The notes under the pieces: model-generated
Told to the model about the DNA's origin: nothing
The model's input: only the letters and a program-made list of their open reading frames with translations
The model's database searches: none
Part shown: positions 35,172 through 43,794 of the stretch, piece after piece
Layout: every line of letters begins with the position of its first letter
Position numbering within the stretch: position 1 is the stretch's first letter
Made by a program: the position numbers and the translations under genes
Assembly: GCA_963732865.1 (NCBI GenBank)
Contig: CAVTBC010000004.1
Location: 310,001 to 374,000 of the forward strand
DNA length: 64,000 bases
DNA from: JADLGL01 sp963732865
GTDB lineage: Bacteria; Pseudomonadota; Alphaproteobacteria; Rhizobiales; Kaistiaceae
Direction of reading: 5' to 3'

Positions 35172-36044
35172 GGCCTCAGGACTGCCGACTTCGATCAAAT
35201 TGATCTCGGGCGGGACGCCGAGCCGCATCGGCAGGCCGGAGAGGCCAAGGCCGCCGGATACGATGAGATGGCGGTCATGCTCGACGATGTGGCCATAGGC
35301 GTAGCGTTGACCATAGTCTGAAGCGACGGGGAAGCGGCCGAGGACGGGCAGGCGAATCTGGCCGCCATGGGTGTGGCCGGAAAGAGTGAGGCCGAAGCGG
35401 GGCGGCACCTGCGGGAAGATGTCGGGCTCGTGCGCCAACAGGATTGCCGGCCGGCCATCATCCGGGGTGCGGGCGGTCAGGCCGACGATATCGTCAACGC
35501 CGGTCTTGGTTGCCTTGAAGGCAAGCTGGTCGCCAAGGCCGCCGAGCCAGAAGCTGACACCGTTCGCCGCCTCGACCAGCGTCACGTCATTCTCCATGAC
35601 CGGGATTTGCCGCGCCTCAAGCGCCGCGCGGGTCGCCGGAGCGTTCACCCACCAATCATGATTGCCGAGGATGGCATAGGTGCCGAGCGGAGCCTGGAGC
35701 TCCTGCAGTGGCGCCGCCCAGCGGTCCATAGGGATCGGCCGCGCCCAGGCGCCGTGCAGGCCTTCAACGAAATCGCCGAGGAGAACGAAGATGTCGGGCT
35801 CGAGCGCATTGGCGAGCGCGACCATCTGCTCGATATGGCCCGCCGGCATCCACGGATCGCAGGCGTGAATGTCGGCAATGACGCCAATGCGGAGGATCTT
35901 GTTGGTATAGCGCCAGTCGGCGGGACTGACCCGGTAGGACACCACACGCGGTCCGATGCGCGGCTCGACGCCCACAGAGTAGCCCGACACCGAGAGCGGA
36001 ACCGTTGCCCCCATGCCGTACAGGAATGTGCGCCGCGTGATCAT
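35130..36044 (-). CDS. Calcineurin-like metallophosphoesterase
   Basis: A 304-residue protein with all five family blocks: VIADIHACDPW, LLGDFVEG, LGNHDWW, LLAHEPD and SGHTHGGQ, so it should bind two metal ions. The N-terminus, ITRRTFLYG, looks like a Tat signal with its twin arginines, placing it outside the cytosol. The family (YkuE/YaeI group) includes phosphodiesterases that act on lipids such as UDP-2,3-diacylglucosamine. Confidence 0.88.
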   Translation of the reverse strand: MITRRTFLYGMGATVPLSVSGYSVGVEPRIGPRVVSYRVSPADWRYTNKILRIGVIADIHACDPWMPAGHIEQMVALANALEPDIFVLLGDFVEGLHGAWARPIPMDRWAAPLQELQAPLGTYAILGNHDWWVNAPATRAALEARQIPVMENDVTLVEAANGVSFWLGGLGDQLAFKATKTGVDDIVGLTARTPDDGRPAILLAHEPDIFPQVPPRFGLTLSGHTHGGQIRLPVLGRFPVASDYGQRYAYGHIVEHDRHLIVSGGLGLSGLPMRLGVPPEINLIEVGSPEALAFYNAEDRTKPA

Positions 36045-36126
36045 GCGGCCCCTCTAGACCGCGAGCGTGTCGGCTCGGTGACGTCGCCCGATCAGGCATT
36101 CGCCTGCATCGGCGCAGTCTATTGCG

Positions 36127-36531
36127 TCAGTCGTCATTGCCTTGCGCGTCGCCGGATTTCTTGGCGCTGCGCTGTTCGGTCTTCTCAACGATGCGGGCCG
36201 CTTTGCCGCGGAGACCGCGGAGATAATACAGCTTGGCACGTCGTACCTTGCCGCGCCGCACGACGTCGATCGAATCAATTACCGGCGAGTAGATCGGGAA
36301 AACGCGCTCGACGCCCTCACCGTAGGAAATCTTCCGCACTGTGAAGTTTTCGTTGAGACCGCCACCGGCCCGGGCGATGCAGACGCCTTCATAGGCCTGG
36401 ATGCGGGTGCGGGTGCCCTCGGTCACGCGGACGTTGACGCGAAGGGTATCGCCAGGCGCGAATTGGGGAACCGGGCGCTGCGCAGCGACCGCATCGGCCT
36501 GCTCTTTTTCAAGCTCGAGGATGACGTTCAT
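36127..36531 (-). CDS. rplS: 50S ribosomal protein L19
   Basis: A 134-residue L19 with FAPGDTLRVNVRV, RIQAYEGVCIAR and VRRGKVRRAKLYYLRGLRGKAARI. It is the last gene of the ffh-rpsP-rimM-trmD-rplS series. AGGA precedes the ATG. The short tail (KKSGDAQGNDD) is variable in the group. Confidence 0.97.
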   Translation of the reverse strand: MNVILELEKEQADAVAAQRPVPQFAPGDTLRVNVRVTEGTRTRIQAYEGVCIARAGGGLNENFTVRKISYGEGVERVFPIYSPVIDSIDVVRRGKVRRAKLYYLRGLRGKAARIVEKTEQRSAKKSGDAQGNDD

Positions 36532-36688
36532 GACGGTATTCCTGGTGGCGGGAACAGGTCAGCAGCGCCGTGACGGCTGAACCCAGGTTCCTGATCGCGA
36601 TTGAACTTTGCCGGGTGATTACAGGAGCAAATGCGACTTGTCGATGGCCAAAGCGCTCGCGTCTTGTCGCGGGCGGGGCGGAAAGGGG

Positions 36689-37393
36689 TCATTCCTTGGC
36701 AAACAGGTCCGGACGGCGTTCCCGGGTCAAGTTCAAGGATTGCTGGCGCCGCCATTTGGCAATCTCGTCATGATTGCCCGACAGCAGCACCTCGGGGATG
36801 GGGCGGCCCTCGAAGGTCTGTGGCCGCGTATATTGCGAATACTCCAGGAGGTTGTCGCTGAAGCTCTCGGAATTGGCCAATTCGGCGTTGCCCATGACAC
36901 CGGGCAGAAGCCGTACGACCGAATCGATGATTGCCAGCGCGGCGATCTCGCCGCCGGAAAGGACGTAGTCGCCGACAGAAATTTCGATCAGGCCGCGCGC
37001 TTCGATCACGCGTTCGTCGACGCCTTCGAAACGGCCGGCGATCAGCAGCACGCCGGACCCGGCGGCAAGCTCTTGCGCCATCTTCTGGTCGAACGGCCTG
37101 CCGCGCGGGCTCATCAGCAAGCGCGGCCTAGTGTCCTTCGGCGGCATAGCGGCGTCGATCGCTGCGGCCATGACGTCGGCGCGCAGGACCATGCCGGGGC
37201 CGCCGCCGGCGGGCGTGTCATCGACCGAGCGATGCCGGTCCGTGGCGTGGTCGCGGATGTCACGAACCTCGAGCGCCCAGCGGGCCTCCGACAGCGCCTT
37301 GCCGGCGAGGCTGAAGCCTAGCGGTCCGGGGAACATCTCCGGGAAAAGCGTGAGCACACTGGCAGTCCAGGGCGCCTGCGGTTCGCCGTTCAA
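36689..37393 (-). CDS. trmD: tRNA (guanine-N1-)-methyltransferase
   Basis: A 234-residue SPOUT enzyme that makes m1G37. Signatures: VLTLFPEMF, DDTPAGGGPGMVL, GRFEGVDERV and SVGDYVLSGGE, the last being the trefoil-knot SAM site. It starts at TTG 37393, overlapping the rimM TGA, with GGAGGA upstream. Confidence 0.96.
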   Translation of the reverse strand: MNGEPQAPWTASVLTLFPEMFPGPLGFSLAGKALSEARWALEVRDIRDHATDRHRSVDDTPAGGGPGMVLRADVMAAAIDAAMPPKDTRPRLLMSPRGRPFDQKMAQELAAGSGVLLIAGRFEGVDERVIEARGLIEISVGDYVLSGGEIAALAIIDSVVRLLPGVMGNAELANSESFSDNLLEYSQYTRPQTFEGRPIPEVLLSGNHDEIAKWRRQQSLNLTRERRPDLFAKE

Positions 37394-37965
37394 GGCTGGT
37401 CCTCCGTGCCGTCATCGAGCAGGCCGGCCGGCGGATCGACGACGAGCCGGCCTGCCGCGATGTCGATTGTCGGCACGACCGCCTTGGTGAACGGCACGAG
37501 GACGGACGAACCGCCCGGCGCCGTGATCTCCAGGAGATCGCCGGCACCATGGTTTTCGACGGCCGTCACCATGCCCAGGGCCGTACCATCCGTTGTCTCA
37601 ACCGAGAGACCGATCAGATCGGCGTGGTAGAAATCGTCCTCGCCGGTGTCCGGCAGGCTGCTTCGTGGTACGGAAAGCTCGATGCCGTTCAGCGCCTCGG
37701 CGGCGTTGCGGTCGCCGATGCCGGCGACGCTGACCACCAGCATGTCGTGCGATGTGCCGGCCGCGGGGCGGGCCGCGGTCAGCCGATAGGCATGACCGTC
37801 CGATCCGCTAAGCGGCGCATAGCCGGCGACGGCAAGCGGCGTTTCGGTGAAGCTGCGCAGGCGAATTTCGCCGCGGACGCCATGCGCCGCGCCGAAGCGG
37901 GCAAGGACGACTGCATCCTCTCCCGCCGGCAGCGCGGTTGCCTTAGCTGGCTGCGGCTTCCTCAC
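37390..37965 (-). CDS. rimM: Ribosome maturation factor RimM
   Basis: About 191 residues. RimM helps 30S assembly near S19. It has the N-terminal barrel (VVLARFGAAHGVRGEIRLRSFTE) and the PRC-barrel end (DFYHADLIGLSVETTDG, GSSVLVPFTKAVVPTID). The GTG at 37965 lies within the end of rpsP, so the two overlap by 23 bases; a later start is possible, because the first 15 residues are not conserved. Confidence 0.9.
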   Translation of the reverse strand: MRKPQPAKATALPAGEDAVVLARFGAAHGVRGEIRLRSFTETPLAVAGYAPLSGSDGHAYRLTAARPAAGTSHDMLVVSVAGIGDRNAAEALNGIELSVPRSSLPDTGEDDFYHADLIGLSVETTDGTALGMVTAVENHGAGDLLEITAPGGSSVLVPFTKAVVPTIDIAAGRLVVDPPAGLLDDGTEDQP

Positions 37966-38365
37966 CGGCCCCACCGGTTTCGCTCGGAGCAGGAGCCGGG
38001 GCGGGTGCAGCGGCGGCGGCCGATGCAGCAGCGGCGGCGTCCTCGCGCTCCTTGGCGCGTTCCTGGGCCTTCTTGCCTGGCAGCGCCTTCTTCGGGTTCG
38101 AGCGCTCGGGCCGCTTGCGGATACCGGCTGCGTCGAGGAAGCGCAGAACGCGGTCGGTCGGCTGGGCGCCGACGCCGAGCCAATGATTGACGCGGTCCGC
38201 ATCCAGGGTGAGGCGTTCGGCCGAATCCTTCTCCACCAGCGGGTTGAACGTGCCGACCTTCTCGATGAAGCGGCCGTCGCGCGGGGCGCGGCTGTCGGTG
38301 ACGACGATGCGGTAGTAGGGACGTTTCTTGGCGCCGGCTCTTGCCAGGCGAATCTTCAGGGGCAT
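37943..38365 (-). CDS. rpsP: 30S ribosomal protein S16
   Basis: A 140-residue S16: PLKIRLARAGAKKRPYYRIVV, then GRFIEKVGTFNPL and HWLGVGAQPTDRV. The long Ala/Pro-rich C-terminal extension (about 40 residues) is typical of the alphaproteobacterial form and probably disordered. Confidence 0.97.
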   Translation of the reverse strand: MPLKIRLARAGAKKRPYYRIVVTDSRAPRDGRFIEKVGTFNPLVEKDSAERLTLDADRVNHWLGVGAQPTDRVLRFLDAAGIRKRPERSNPKKALPGKKAQERAKEREDAAAAASAAAAAPAPAPAPSETGGAGEEAAAS

Positions 38366-38408
38366 GGGGTTACCTTCTTTTGTCTGAGCTAAGTGTTTGT
38401 CTTAACGG

Positions 38409-39905
38409 TCATTTCTTCTTGCTGCCGGGCAGTCCGGGCAGGCGCGGGCCTGCGCCCATTCCGGGCAGGCCGCCAAGGCCGCCCATCGGCCCACCGGGCC
38501 GCGTGAGCTGGGCCAGCGATTCTTCGTCGATCTGAGGGACGCCGCCGCCCGGCATGCCACCGCCCAGGCCGCCCATCATGCGGCCGAGCATGCCGCCGCC
38601 ACGGCCGCCCTTGCCGGCGGATTTCATCATGTCGGCCATCTGCCGGTGCATCTTGAGGAGCTTGTTGATCTCCTCGACGCGCGTACCGGAACCGGCGGCG
38701 ATGCGGCGCTTGCGGCTGGCCTTGAGGAGGTCGGGCTTCTTCCGCTCCTGCGGTGTCATCGAGGAGATGATCGCGGTCTGGCGGGTGAAGATGGAATCAT
38801 CGAGGCCGGCTGCGTCGATCTGCTTCTTCACCTTGCCGATGCCGGGGAGGAGCCCCATCACCCCGGACATGCCGCCGATCTTCTGCATCTGTTTCAACTG
38901 ATCGGAGAGATCGTTGAGGTCGAAGGCGCCCTTCTGCATGCGCTTGGCAAGCTGCTGGGCGCGCTCGGCATCGATGTTCTCGGCCGCCTTCTCGACGAGA
39001 CTGACAATGTCGCCCATGCCGAGGATGCGGTTGGCGATGCGGCTCGGCTGGAATTCCTCCAGCGCGTCGGCCTTCTCGCCGGTGCCGATGAACTTGATCG
39101 GCTTGCCGGTGACGGCGCGCATCGACAGGGCGGCGCCGCCGCGGCCGTCGCCGTCGACACGGGTGAGGACGATGCCGGAAATGCCGACGCGTTCGTCGAA
39201 GGAACGGGCGAGCTGCACGGCATCCTGGCCGGTGAGCGAGTCGGCAACCAGGAGAATCTCATGCGGCCGCGTCGCCCGCTTGATCTCCGCCATCTCGACC
39301 ATCAGCGGTTCGTCGATGTGGGTGCGGCCGGCGGTGTCGAGCATGACGACGTCATAGCCGCCGAGACGGGCGGCATTGACGGCGCGCTCGGCGATCTGGG
39401 TCGGCGTCTGGCCGGGGACGATCGGCAGGGTGTCGATGTCGTTTTGCGTGCCGAGGACGCGAAGCTGCTCCTGAGCGGCGGGTCGGCGCGTGTCGAGCGA
39501 GGCCATCAGCACTTTGCGGCGGTCGCGATCGCGCAGGCGCCGGGCGATCTTCGCTGTGGTCGTTGTTTTGCCCGAGCCTTGCAGGCCGACCATCATGATC
39601 GCCAAGGGCGCCGGGGCATTGAGATCGAGGGGCACGGGATCCCTGCCCAGGGTGTCGACCAGTTCGTCATGGACGATCTTGACGACCATCTGGCCCGGGG
39701 TCACCGAGCGGACGACTTCCTGGCCGACGGCGCGCTCGCGCACCTTGTCGGTGAAGGAGCGGACGACATCGAGCGAAACGTCGGCTTCCAGCAGCGCGCG
39801 GCGCACTTCGCGGATCGCCTCGTTGACGTCGGCCTCGGACAGAGCGCCGCGGCCGCGAAGGCGATCGAATACCGCGCCGAGGCGGCTGGAAAGCGAATCG
39901 AACAT
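38409..39905 (-). CDS. ffh: Signal recognition particle protein Ffh
   Basis: A 498-residue SRP54 homologue. N domain (FDSLSSRLGAVFDRLRGRG), GTPase domain with GLQGSGKTTTTAKIA, DTAGRTHID and TRVDGDGRGG, and a methionine-rich M domain with RIAAGSGTRVEEINKLL for 4.5S RNA binding. A Gly/Met-rich tail follows. It starts at ATG 39905, after AAGGACT. It heads the ribosomal series. Confidence 0.97.
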   Translation of the reverse strand: MFDSLSSRLGAVFDRLRGRGALSEADVNEAIREVRRALLEADVSLDVVRSFTDKVRERAVGQEVVRSVTPGQMVVKIVHDELVDTLGRDPVPLDLNAPAPLAIMMVGLQGSGKTTTTAKIARRLRDRDRRKVLMASLDTRRPAAQEQLRVLGTQNDIDTLPIVPGQTPTQIAERAVNAARLGGYDVVMLDTAGRTHIDEPLMVEMAEIKRATRPHEILLVADSLTGQDAVQLARSFDERVGISGIVLTRVDGDGRGGAALSMRAVTGKPIKFIGTGEKADALEEFQPSRIANRILGMGDIVSLVEKAAENIDAERAQQLAKRMQKGAFDLNDLSDQLKQMQKIGGMSGVMGLLPGIGKVKKQIDAAGLDDSIFTRQTAIISSMTPQERKKPDLLKASRKRRIAAGSGTRVEEINKLLKMHRQMADMMKSAGKGGRGGGMLGRMMGGLGGGMPGGGVPQIDEESLAQLTRPGGPMGGLGGLPGMGAGPRLPGLPGSKKK

Positions 39906-40176
39906 TGCAGTCCTTCGTGTTCGTCGGGCGGATTTGCCTAAGCCGCAAATAGGTAAACGCGCCCGCGGGCGCAACGCGCTGGCGGACGTTGACCTCCGGG
40001 ATCAAAGTCCCGGTCGGCGGCTCAAGCGAATTGCTTCGACGAGAGACGGCGCCACTAACGCCGTGGCGGGCAAAAAGTCAACGCGGGCTGGGTGCGGCGG
40101 GTGCAAGGGGCCTCTCGCGCAAGCCCCGGCTTTGGGGGTAAATGTCGCCGGGCGGGGGCATCCGAGAGGCACGAAA

Positions 40177-40659
40177 ATGGTCATTCATGGAACGGATCGG
40201 CATTCGGCGCGGCGCGAGATGCTGGGTTTGGTGGTCGCCTTTGCCGTTGCGGCAATCAGTGCGACGGCGGCAAAGGCCCAGGTGGAAACACCGCCGCCGG
40301 GCAGCCCGGTACGGGCGGCGATCCTCGACGCAATGCGCGGTATCGCGGTCGCGGAGTTCGGCGGCCCGGTCGAGTTTGTCGTCAACGATATGCGGGTATT
40401 GGGCGAATGGGCCTTCGTCGTCGTGCATCCGCAGCGGCCGGGCGGCGGCGAGATTCCCTACACCTACACCCGGTATCAGGCGGCGCATGACGCCGGGGCG
40501 ATGGACCAGGAAGCGATCGCGCTTCTGCGCGACACGCCGGCCGGCTGGCTCGTCTATCAATATGAATTCGGCGCGACCGACGTCGCCTGGCTCGACTGGA
40601 TCGGCCGTTACCCAGCACCGGCTGAAGTGTTCCCCCCGACCGGCGGCTCGCCGAAATAG
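40177..40659 (+). CDS. Small secreted protein of unknown function
   Basis: A 160-residue exported protein, signal peptide ending near TAAKAQ, GAGAGG before the ATG. The mature part (FVVNDMRVLGEWAFVVVHPQRPGG, QEAIALLRDTPAGWLVYQYEFGATDVAWLDW) resembles small periplasmic proteins that occur widely but have no known role. It converges with another small secreted protein across a shared hairpin. Confidence 0.65.
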   Translation: MVIHGTDRHSARREMLGLVVAFAVAAISATAAKAQVETPPPGSPVRAAILDAMRGIAVAEFGGPVEFVVNDMRVLGEWAFVVVHPQRPGGGEIPYTYTRYQAAHDAGAMDQEAIALLRDTPAGWLVYQYEFGATDVAWLDWIGRYPAPAEVFPPTGGSPK

Positions 40660-40674
40660 GCTGCGGGAAAGGCT

Positions 40675-40698
40675 TGGGCCGGAGCGAACTCCGGCCCA
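40675..40698. terminator. Shared hairpin between convergent genes
   Basis: TGGGCCGGAG and CTCCGGCCCA form a perfect ten-base stem with a CGAA loop. It lies 16 bases after one stop and 14 after the other. No clear T run on either side, so it may act on both strands as a weak terminator or as an RNA end stabiliser. Confidence 0.55.
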
Positions 40699-40711
40699 GA
40701 TTCCGCGCGAG

Positions 40712-41221
40712 CTAGTTGTCGATCACGGCGGCGACGGCGTCGAGATTGGCGCTGACGGCGTCGAGATTGGACTGCGGCTGTGCGAACATGCCCATCAGCA
40801 TCGCCTGCTGGTCGGTCGGAGCGCTGACAATCGCGTAGGAGAAGGTCACGGCCAGCATGACATTCGTCCATTGCGTGATGTCGGTGAAGCCGTATGTCGC
40901 CACGGCGGCGTTCAGCTGGCTCATTGCCGCTGCGACCGCACCGAGCCCGGCCATGGCCGCCATTGGATCGTCGGCACCGCCGACATTGTATTGGGCATCG
41001 AGCTGGTCGGTCAGCTCGATAACCGAGGGGTAGCTTTGCGCCCAGGCCAGGACCAGGTCCGAGGTGAGCGGGTAGGGTTCTCCCCCAAGGGTTGGCATGC
41101 CCGCGGGCAAGCCGGGTATCTGTGCCGTGGCCTGTGAGATCGAGAACACACCCATCGGTGCCGCCGCAATAAGGACAACTGTCCCCACCGTCCGCACAAC
41201 GCGTCGCAAGGCATCAATCAT
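40712..41221 (-). CDS. Secreted protein of unknown function
   Basis: A 169-residue exported protein. AAGGAGA precedes ATG 41221. The signal peptide ends near QATAQ. The mature part is rich in Ala, Met and Asn with a heptad-like helical pattern and a short repeat at the end (SNLDAVSANLDAVAAVI), suggesting a helical bundle. Not recognised. Confidence 0.6.
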   Translation of the reverse strand: MIDALRRVVRTVGTVVLIAAAPMGVFSISQATAQIPGLPAGMPTLGGEPYPLTSDLVLAWAQSYPSVIELTDQLDAQYNVGGADDPMAAMAGLGAVAAAMSQLNAAVATYGFTDITQWTNVMLAVTFSYAIVSAPTDQQAMLMGMFAQPQSNLDAVSANLDAVAAVIDN

Positions 41222-41335
41222 GAAACCGGTCTCCTTGATGGCAGTCTTGTTACCCCGTCTCCTTGACGCATTTGTAGCATGCATTTGCGCGGCGCGAACC
41301 GGTTTCAAACGGAACCGGAGAAGGCCGCTCAGGCG

Positions 41336-41821
41336 TCAGGCGTGGCTGGGCGACCGCGACGCCATGGCCGGAACCGCTCGTTCCTTGCCGCCGGACGGCG
41401 CGAGTTCGCCGATCGGGACCGCGCCGGCGACCATATCGGCGATGGTGTAGCTGTCGAGGACATCAAAGAAGGCGTTGCGGGCGTTGGACAGCGCGCCGCC
41501 GAGGCCGCAGTGCGGCCCGATCGCGCAGACATGGCCGCGCTCGCTCATGCAGTCATTGAGTTCGATTGTGCCTTCGGCAGCACGGACGACCTCGCCCAAG
41601 GTGATCTTGTCGGCGCTGCGGCCGAGGCGAATGCCGCCATTGCGGCCGCGCAAGGTCTCGATCAGCCCCCGCTCAACCAAGACATGCATGATCTTGAACA
41701 GGTGCAGCTCGGAGATGCGATAGGCCTTGGCGATATCACGAATCCGGCTCGGCCCGGTTCGGTTGATCGCGCAATACATCAAGGTCTGAATTGAGTAGTT
41801 GGTCTGTTGAGTGAGCCGCAT
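41336..41821 (-). CDS. rirA: Rrf2-family iron regulator RirA
   Basis: A 161-residue Rrf2 regulator with an N-terminal winged helix (MRLTQQTNYSIQTLMYCA, ISELHLFKIMHVL, RGRNGGIRLG) and three cysteines at 91, 99 and 105, the exact ligand positions of RirA's Fe-S cluster. RirA represses iron uptake under iron-replete conditions in rhizobia. NsrR and IscR are the alternatives, but their cysteine spacing differs (NsrR 91/96/102, IscR 92/98/104). No target gene lies next to it. Confidence 0.8.
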   Translation of the reverse strand: MRLTQQTNYSIQTLMYCAINRTGPSRIRDIAKAYRISELHLFKIMHVLVERGLIETLRGRNGGIRLGRSADKITLGEVVRAAEGTIELNDCMSERGHVCAIGPHCGLGGALSNARNAFFDVLDSYTIADMVAGAVPIGELAPSGGKERAVPAMASRSPSHA

Positions 41822-41919
41822 GCCGGCAACGCTCCGCGAAGCTATCTCAACATATGATAGGTTATTCGCACCGCCACGTCACCACTTCCGGGAAAAAAAG
41901 TTGAGGAAGGTGCTCCGGT

Positions 41920-42315
41920 TTAATTGCGCCGCTTTCTGCGCCTTGTGAGGCCTTGAACCAGTCCATAGGAGAAGGCGGCGACGATGTCGCCCACGCCGGT
42001 GGCGCCGGGGTGACCGTCGGTGAATTCATCGATTTCGGCACGCCTGTGCCGGCGTCCGCGGCTGAGGCCGCTGCGCGCCAGCAGCACCAGCAAAAGGGTG
42101 ATGACGAGGGCGCCGCCGGCAACGATGAAGCTGGCCGCGATCGGGCCAAGCGGCGCGGCGATCGCCGAATAGATGCCGCCGATCGCAAAGCCGAGGGCGA
42201 CGAGAAAGATGATGAAGGCCAATGTCCACATCGTCACGGCCATCACCACCCGTCCGACCTGGTCGCGGGCGAGATCGCCAAGGAGGCGGACAATGGCCGA
42301 ACGCACCGGCTCCAT
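41920..42315 (-). CDS. Phage holin superfamily-like membrane protein
   Basis: A 131-residue protein with two adjacent transmembrane helices (about 21-50 and 55-83) and a basic end (GLTRRRKRRN). It fits the DUF1469/YqjE-like group often paired with a DUF883 protein. The name holin reflects topology only. It is translationally adjacent to the next gene (one-base overlap). Role probably in envelope stress or ribosome anchoring. Confidence 0.65.
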   Translation of the reverse strand: MEPVRSAIVRLLGDLARDQVGRVVMAVTMWTLAFIIFLVALGFAIGGIYSAIAAPLGPIAASFIVAGGALVITLLLVLLARSGLSRGRRHRRAEIDEFTDGHPGATGVGDIVAAFSYGLVQGLTRRRKRRN

Positions 42316-42623
42316 CAGTGACGGATCCGGGCGACGAGGTAGCCAAGGCCGACGGCAACCAGAACGGATGTGAGCGGGTGGCGGGTAATCATGCCTTCGA
42401 TTTCGTCGGCAGCCTCCTCGCCCTTCTTCCGGGCCTCGCCGGCCGTCAGGCGTAACTTGTCGGCGGCGTGATCAACCGCTTCCTTGGCGGAATGCAAGGC
42501 GGCATCCGCCTGATGCTTGCCCATCGCCTTCACCGTTTCGACCAGTTCCGCGAGATCATCGCGCAGCGATTTCATTTCCGCCTTGAGTTCGTCGGCGGCA
42601 TCTTCCGGTTTCGTATTGGCCAT
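42315..42623 (-). CDS. DUF883 (ElaB/YqjD-like) membrane-anchored protein
   Basis: A 102-residue protein: an amphipathic coiled coil (LKAEMKSLRDDLAELVETVKAM and KEAVDHAADKLRLTAGEARKKGEEA), then a C-terminal transmembrane helix (HPLTSVLVAVGLGYLVARI). ElaB/YqjD proteins of E. coli bind ribosomes at the membrane in stationary phase. GGAGG lies six bases before the second of two adjacent ATGs, so I start at 42623. Confidence 0.78.
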   Translation of the reverse strand: MANTKPEDAADELKAEMKSLRDDLAELVETVKAMGKHQADAALHSAKEAVDHAADKLRLTAGEARKKGEEAADEIEGMITRHPLTSVLVAVGLGYLVARIRH

Positions 42624-43052
42624 CATTTTCCTCCAACGGCGCGGCGCTTCAACAGAAGCACTCTAGGGCTCATATGGTGACTGCCTTTGCGCTATGACAA
42701 ATGCAGGCGTCGGCGGCGAATGTTGGCAGCTGCCTCAACCATCCAAATCCCCGCCGCCCTTCCTCTTGATCCCATTCAACAATCTGTTAGTTTGCCAAAC
42801 GGTGATTCGAGCTGGCCGCGATTACGCGCCGTCCGCCACCGTATTTAATATCAAGGGGTTAAAAGCGAATCTATTTCAGGGGTGTAAGGCGTCCCAGGTC
42901 CTTTTGCAGCAAGTGGCGTTACCGGCCTTTTTTGCCAAGGCGCCCGCTAAGTTGCCAGGCCAACAGCTTTGATCTTCAATAAGCCGGCGACTTTCGCCGG
43001 CTTATTTCATTTCTGGGCGGCCGTCTGTGATCGCAAGAAAGGCTGACGGCGG
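42624..43052. other. Longest gene-free gap; possible small-RNA locus
   Basis: No convincing gene lies here. A reading frame at 42694-42972 (+) has no ribosome site and codon third positions unlike the rest of the genome, so I treat it as non-coding. Yet an intrinsic terminator at 42978-43012 ends something transcribed from the left on the plus strand, and the only neighbour on that side reads the other way. A small RNA with an undefined 5' end is the simplest explanation. The region is also less G+C-rich than its neighbours. No known RNA family was recognised. Confidence 0.3.
42978..43012 (+). terminator. Intrinsic terminator with no obvious upstream gene
   Basis: AATAAGCCGGCGA and TCGCCGGCTTATT make a perfect 13-base stem with a three-base loop, followed by a T-rich TCATTTCT tail. 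Strongest hairpin of its kind in the window. Confidence 0.75.
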
Positions 43053-43514
43053 ATGCTCAAAGCGGTTCGTAAATTCCTAAGCGATATGGCCGGAATGGGC
43101 GAAGATAGCCCGGATGGCGTCGCCGACGAGAAACTCGCGGCGACGGCGCTGCTGATTTACATGAGCGGCATCGATGGCGAATTCGCTCCCGAGGAGAGCG
43201 CGAAGCTCAGGGAGCTGATCAAGAGCCGCTTCTCGATCGATACGGCCGACGCCGAGAAACTCATCGCCCAAGCCAAGGCAGCCGACCTCGAAGCGGTCGA
43301 TCTGTTCAAATTCACCAGCGTGCTCAAGGCCAAGCTCGATGAGGCAGGTCGGGCCCGGATCGTCGAAATGATGTGGGAGATGGTCTTCGCCGATGGCCAA
43401 GTCCACGAGTTCGAGGACAACCTCGTTTGGCGCGTGGCCGAATTGCTTGGCGTGCCATCGCGCGAACGGATGCGTCTGAAACATCAGGTTCGCAAACGCA
43501 GCGATTTGGCATAG
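43053..43514 (+). CDS. TerB-like (tellurite-resistance family) protein
   Basis: A 153-residue all-helical cytosolic protein with the TerB pattern: AATALLIYMSGIDGEFAPEES and VEMMWEMVFADGQVHEFEDNLVWRVAELLGV, two repeats each with an acidic DGE/ADG metal-binding turn. Stand-alone TerB proteins are common and are not evidence for tellurite resistance. No other ter gene is present. A perfect hairpin follows. Confidence 0.85.
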   Translation: MLKAVRKFLSDMAGMGEDSPDGVADEKLAATALLIYMSGIDGEFAPEESAKLRELIKSRFSIDTADAEKLIAQAKAADLEAVDLFKFTSVLKAKLDEAGRARIVEMMWEMVFADGQVHEFEDNLVWRVAELLGVPSRERMRLKHQVRKRSDLA

Positions 43515-43530
43515 CGGTCCGCCGGGCCGG

Positions 43531-43572
43531 GCAATCTGCAAGGCCGCAACCGCGCAATGCCTTGCAGATTGC
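43531..43572 (+). terminator. Perfect 14-base inverted repeat after the TerB-like gene
   Basis: GCAATCTGCAAGGC and GCCTTGCAGATTGC pair without mismatch around a 14-base loop, starting 16 bases after the stop. There is no T run, so it may block exonucleases or be an RNA regulatory stem more than a classic terminator. The 215 bases beyond it, to 43788, hold no gene. Confidence 0.5.
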
Positions 43573-43794
43573 AAGAGCCGTCGGTTCGTCCGCTTGATCT
43601 GGTGTGATGGTTGGCTCGCGATGCCCAGATGTTGTGGTGCGAGCCTTGGCCGGCGGCTTGCCTTGTGCGTGCCAGGCTGATCTTTCGGTTGTGCGTGTTC
43701 AGCTCAGTCCGGGCGGGGAAGGCGAGGCCGCCGACCCCTGGCTTCGCGTTTTCCCCGCTCCGGGCTAACCATCGTCGTACGGAAGGCGATGGTG

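Noticed and set aside
38646..39941. A long plus-strand frame across ffh
   Set aside because: Shadow of ffh, whose GTPase motifs are complete.
39959..39972. GCGCCCGCGGGCGC palindrome upstream of ffh as an operator
   Set aside because: A simple GC palindrome is likely by chance in such DNA, and nothing else supports it.
41920..42315. Prophage lysis cassette suggested by a holin-like protein
   Set aside because: No endolysin, spanin or other phage gene is nearby; the pair with a DUF883 protein is a chromosomal envelope arrangement.
42694..42972. A 92-codon frame just before the orphan terminator, as a protein gene
   Set aside because: No ribosome site, and third codon positions are not enriched in G or C as in the real genes here; kept only as a possible RNA locus.
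43053..43514. Tellurite-resistance operon
   Set aside because: Only a stand-alone TerB-like gene is present.
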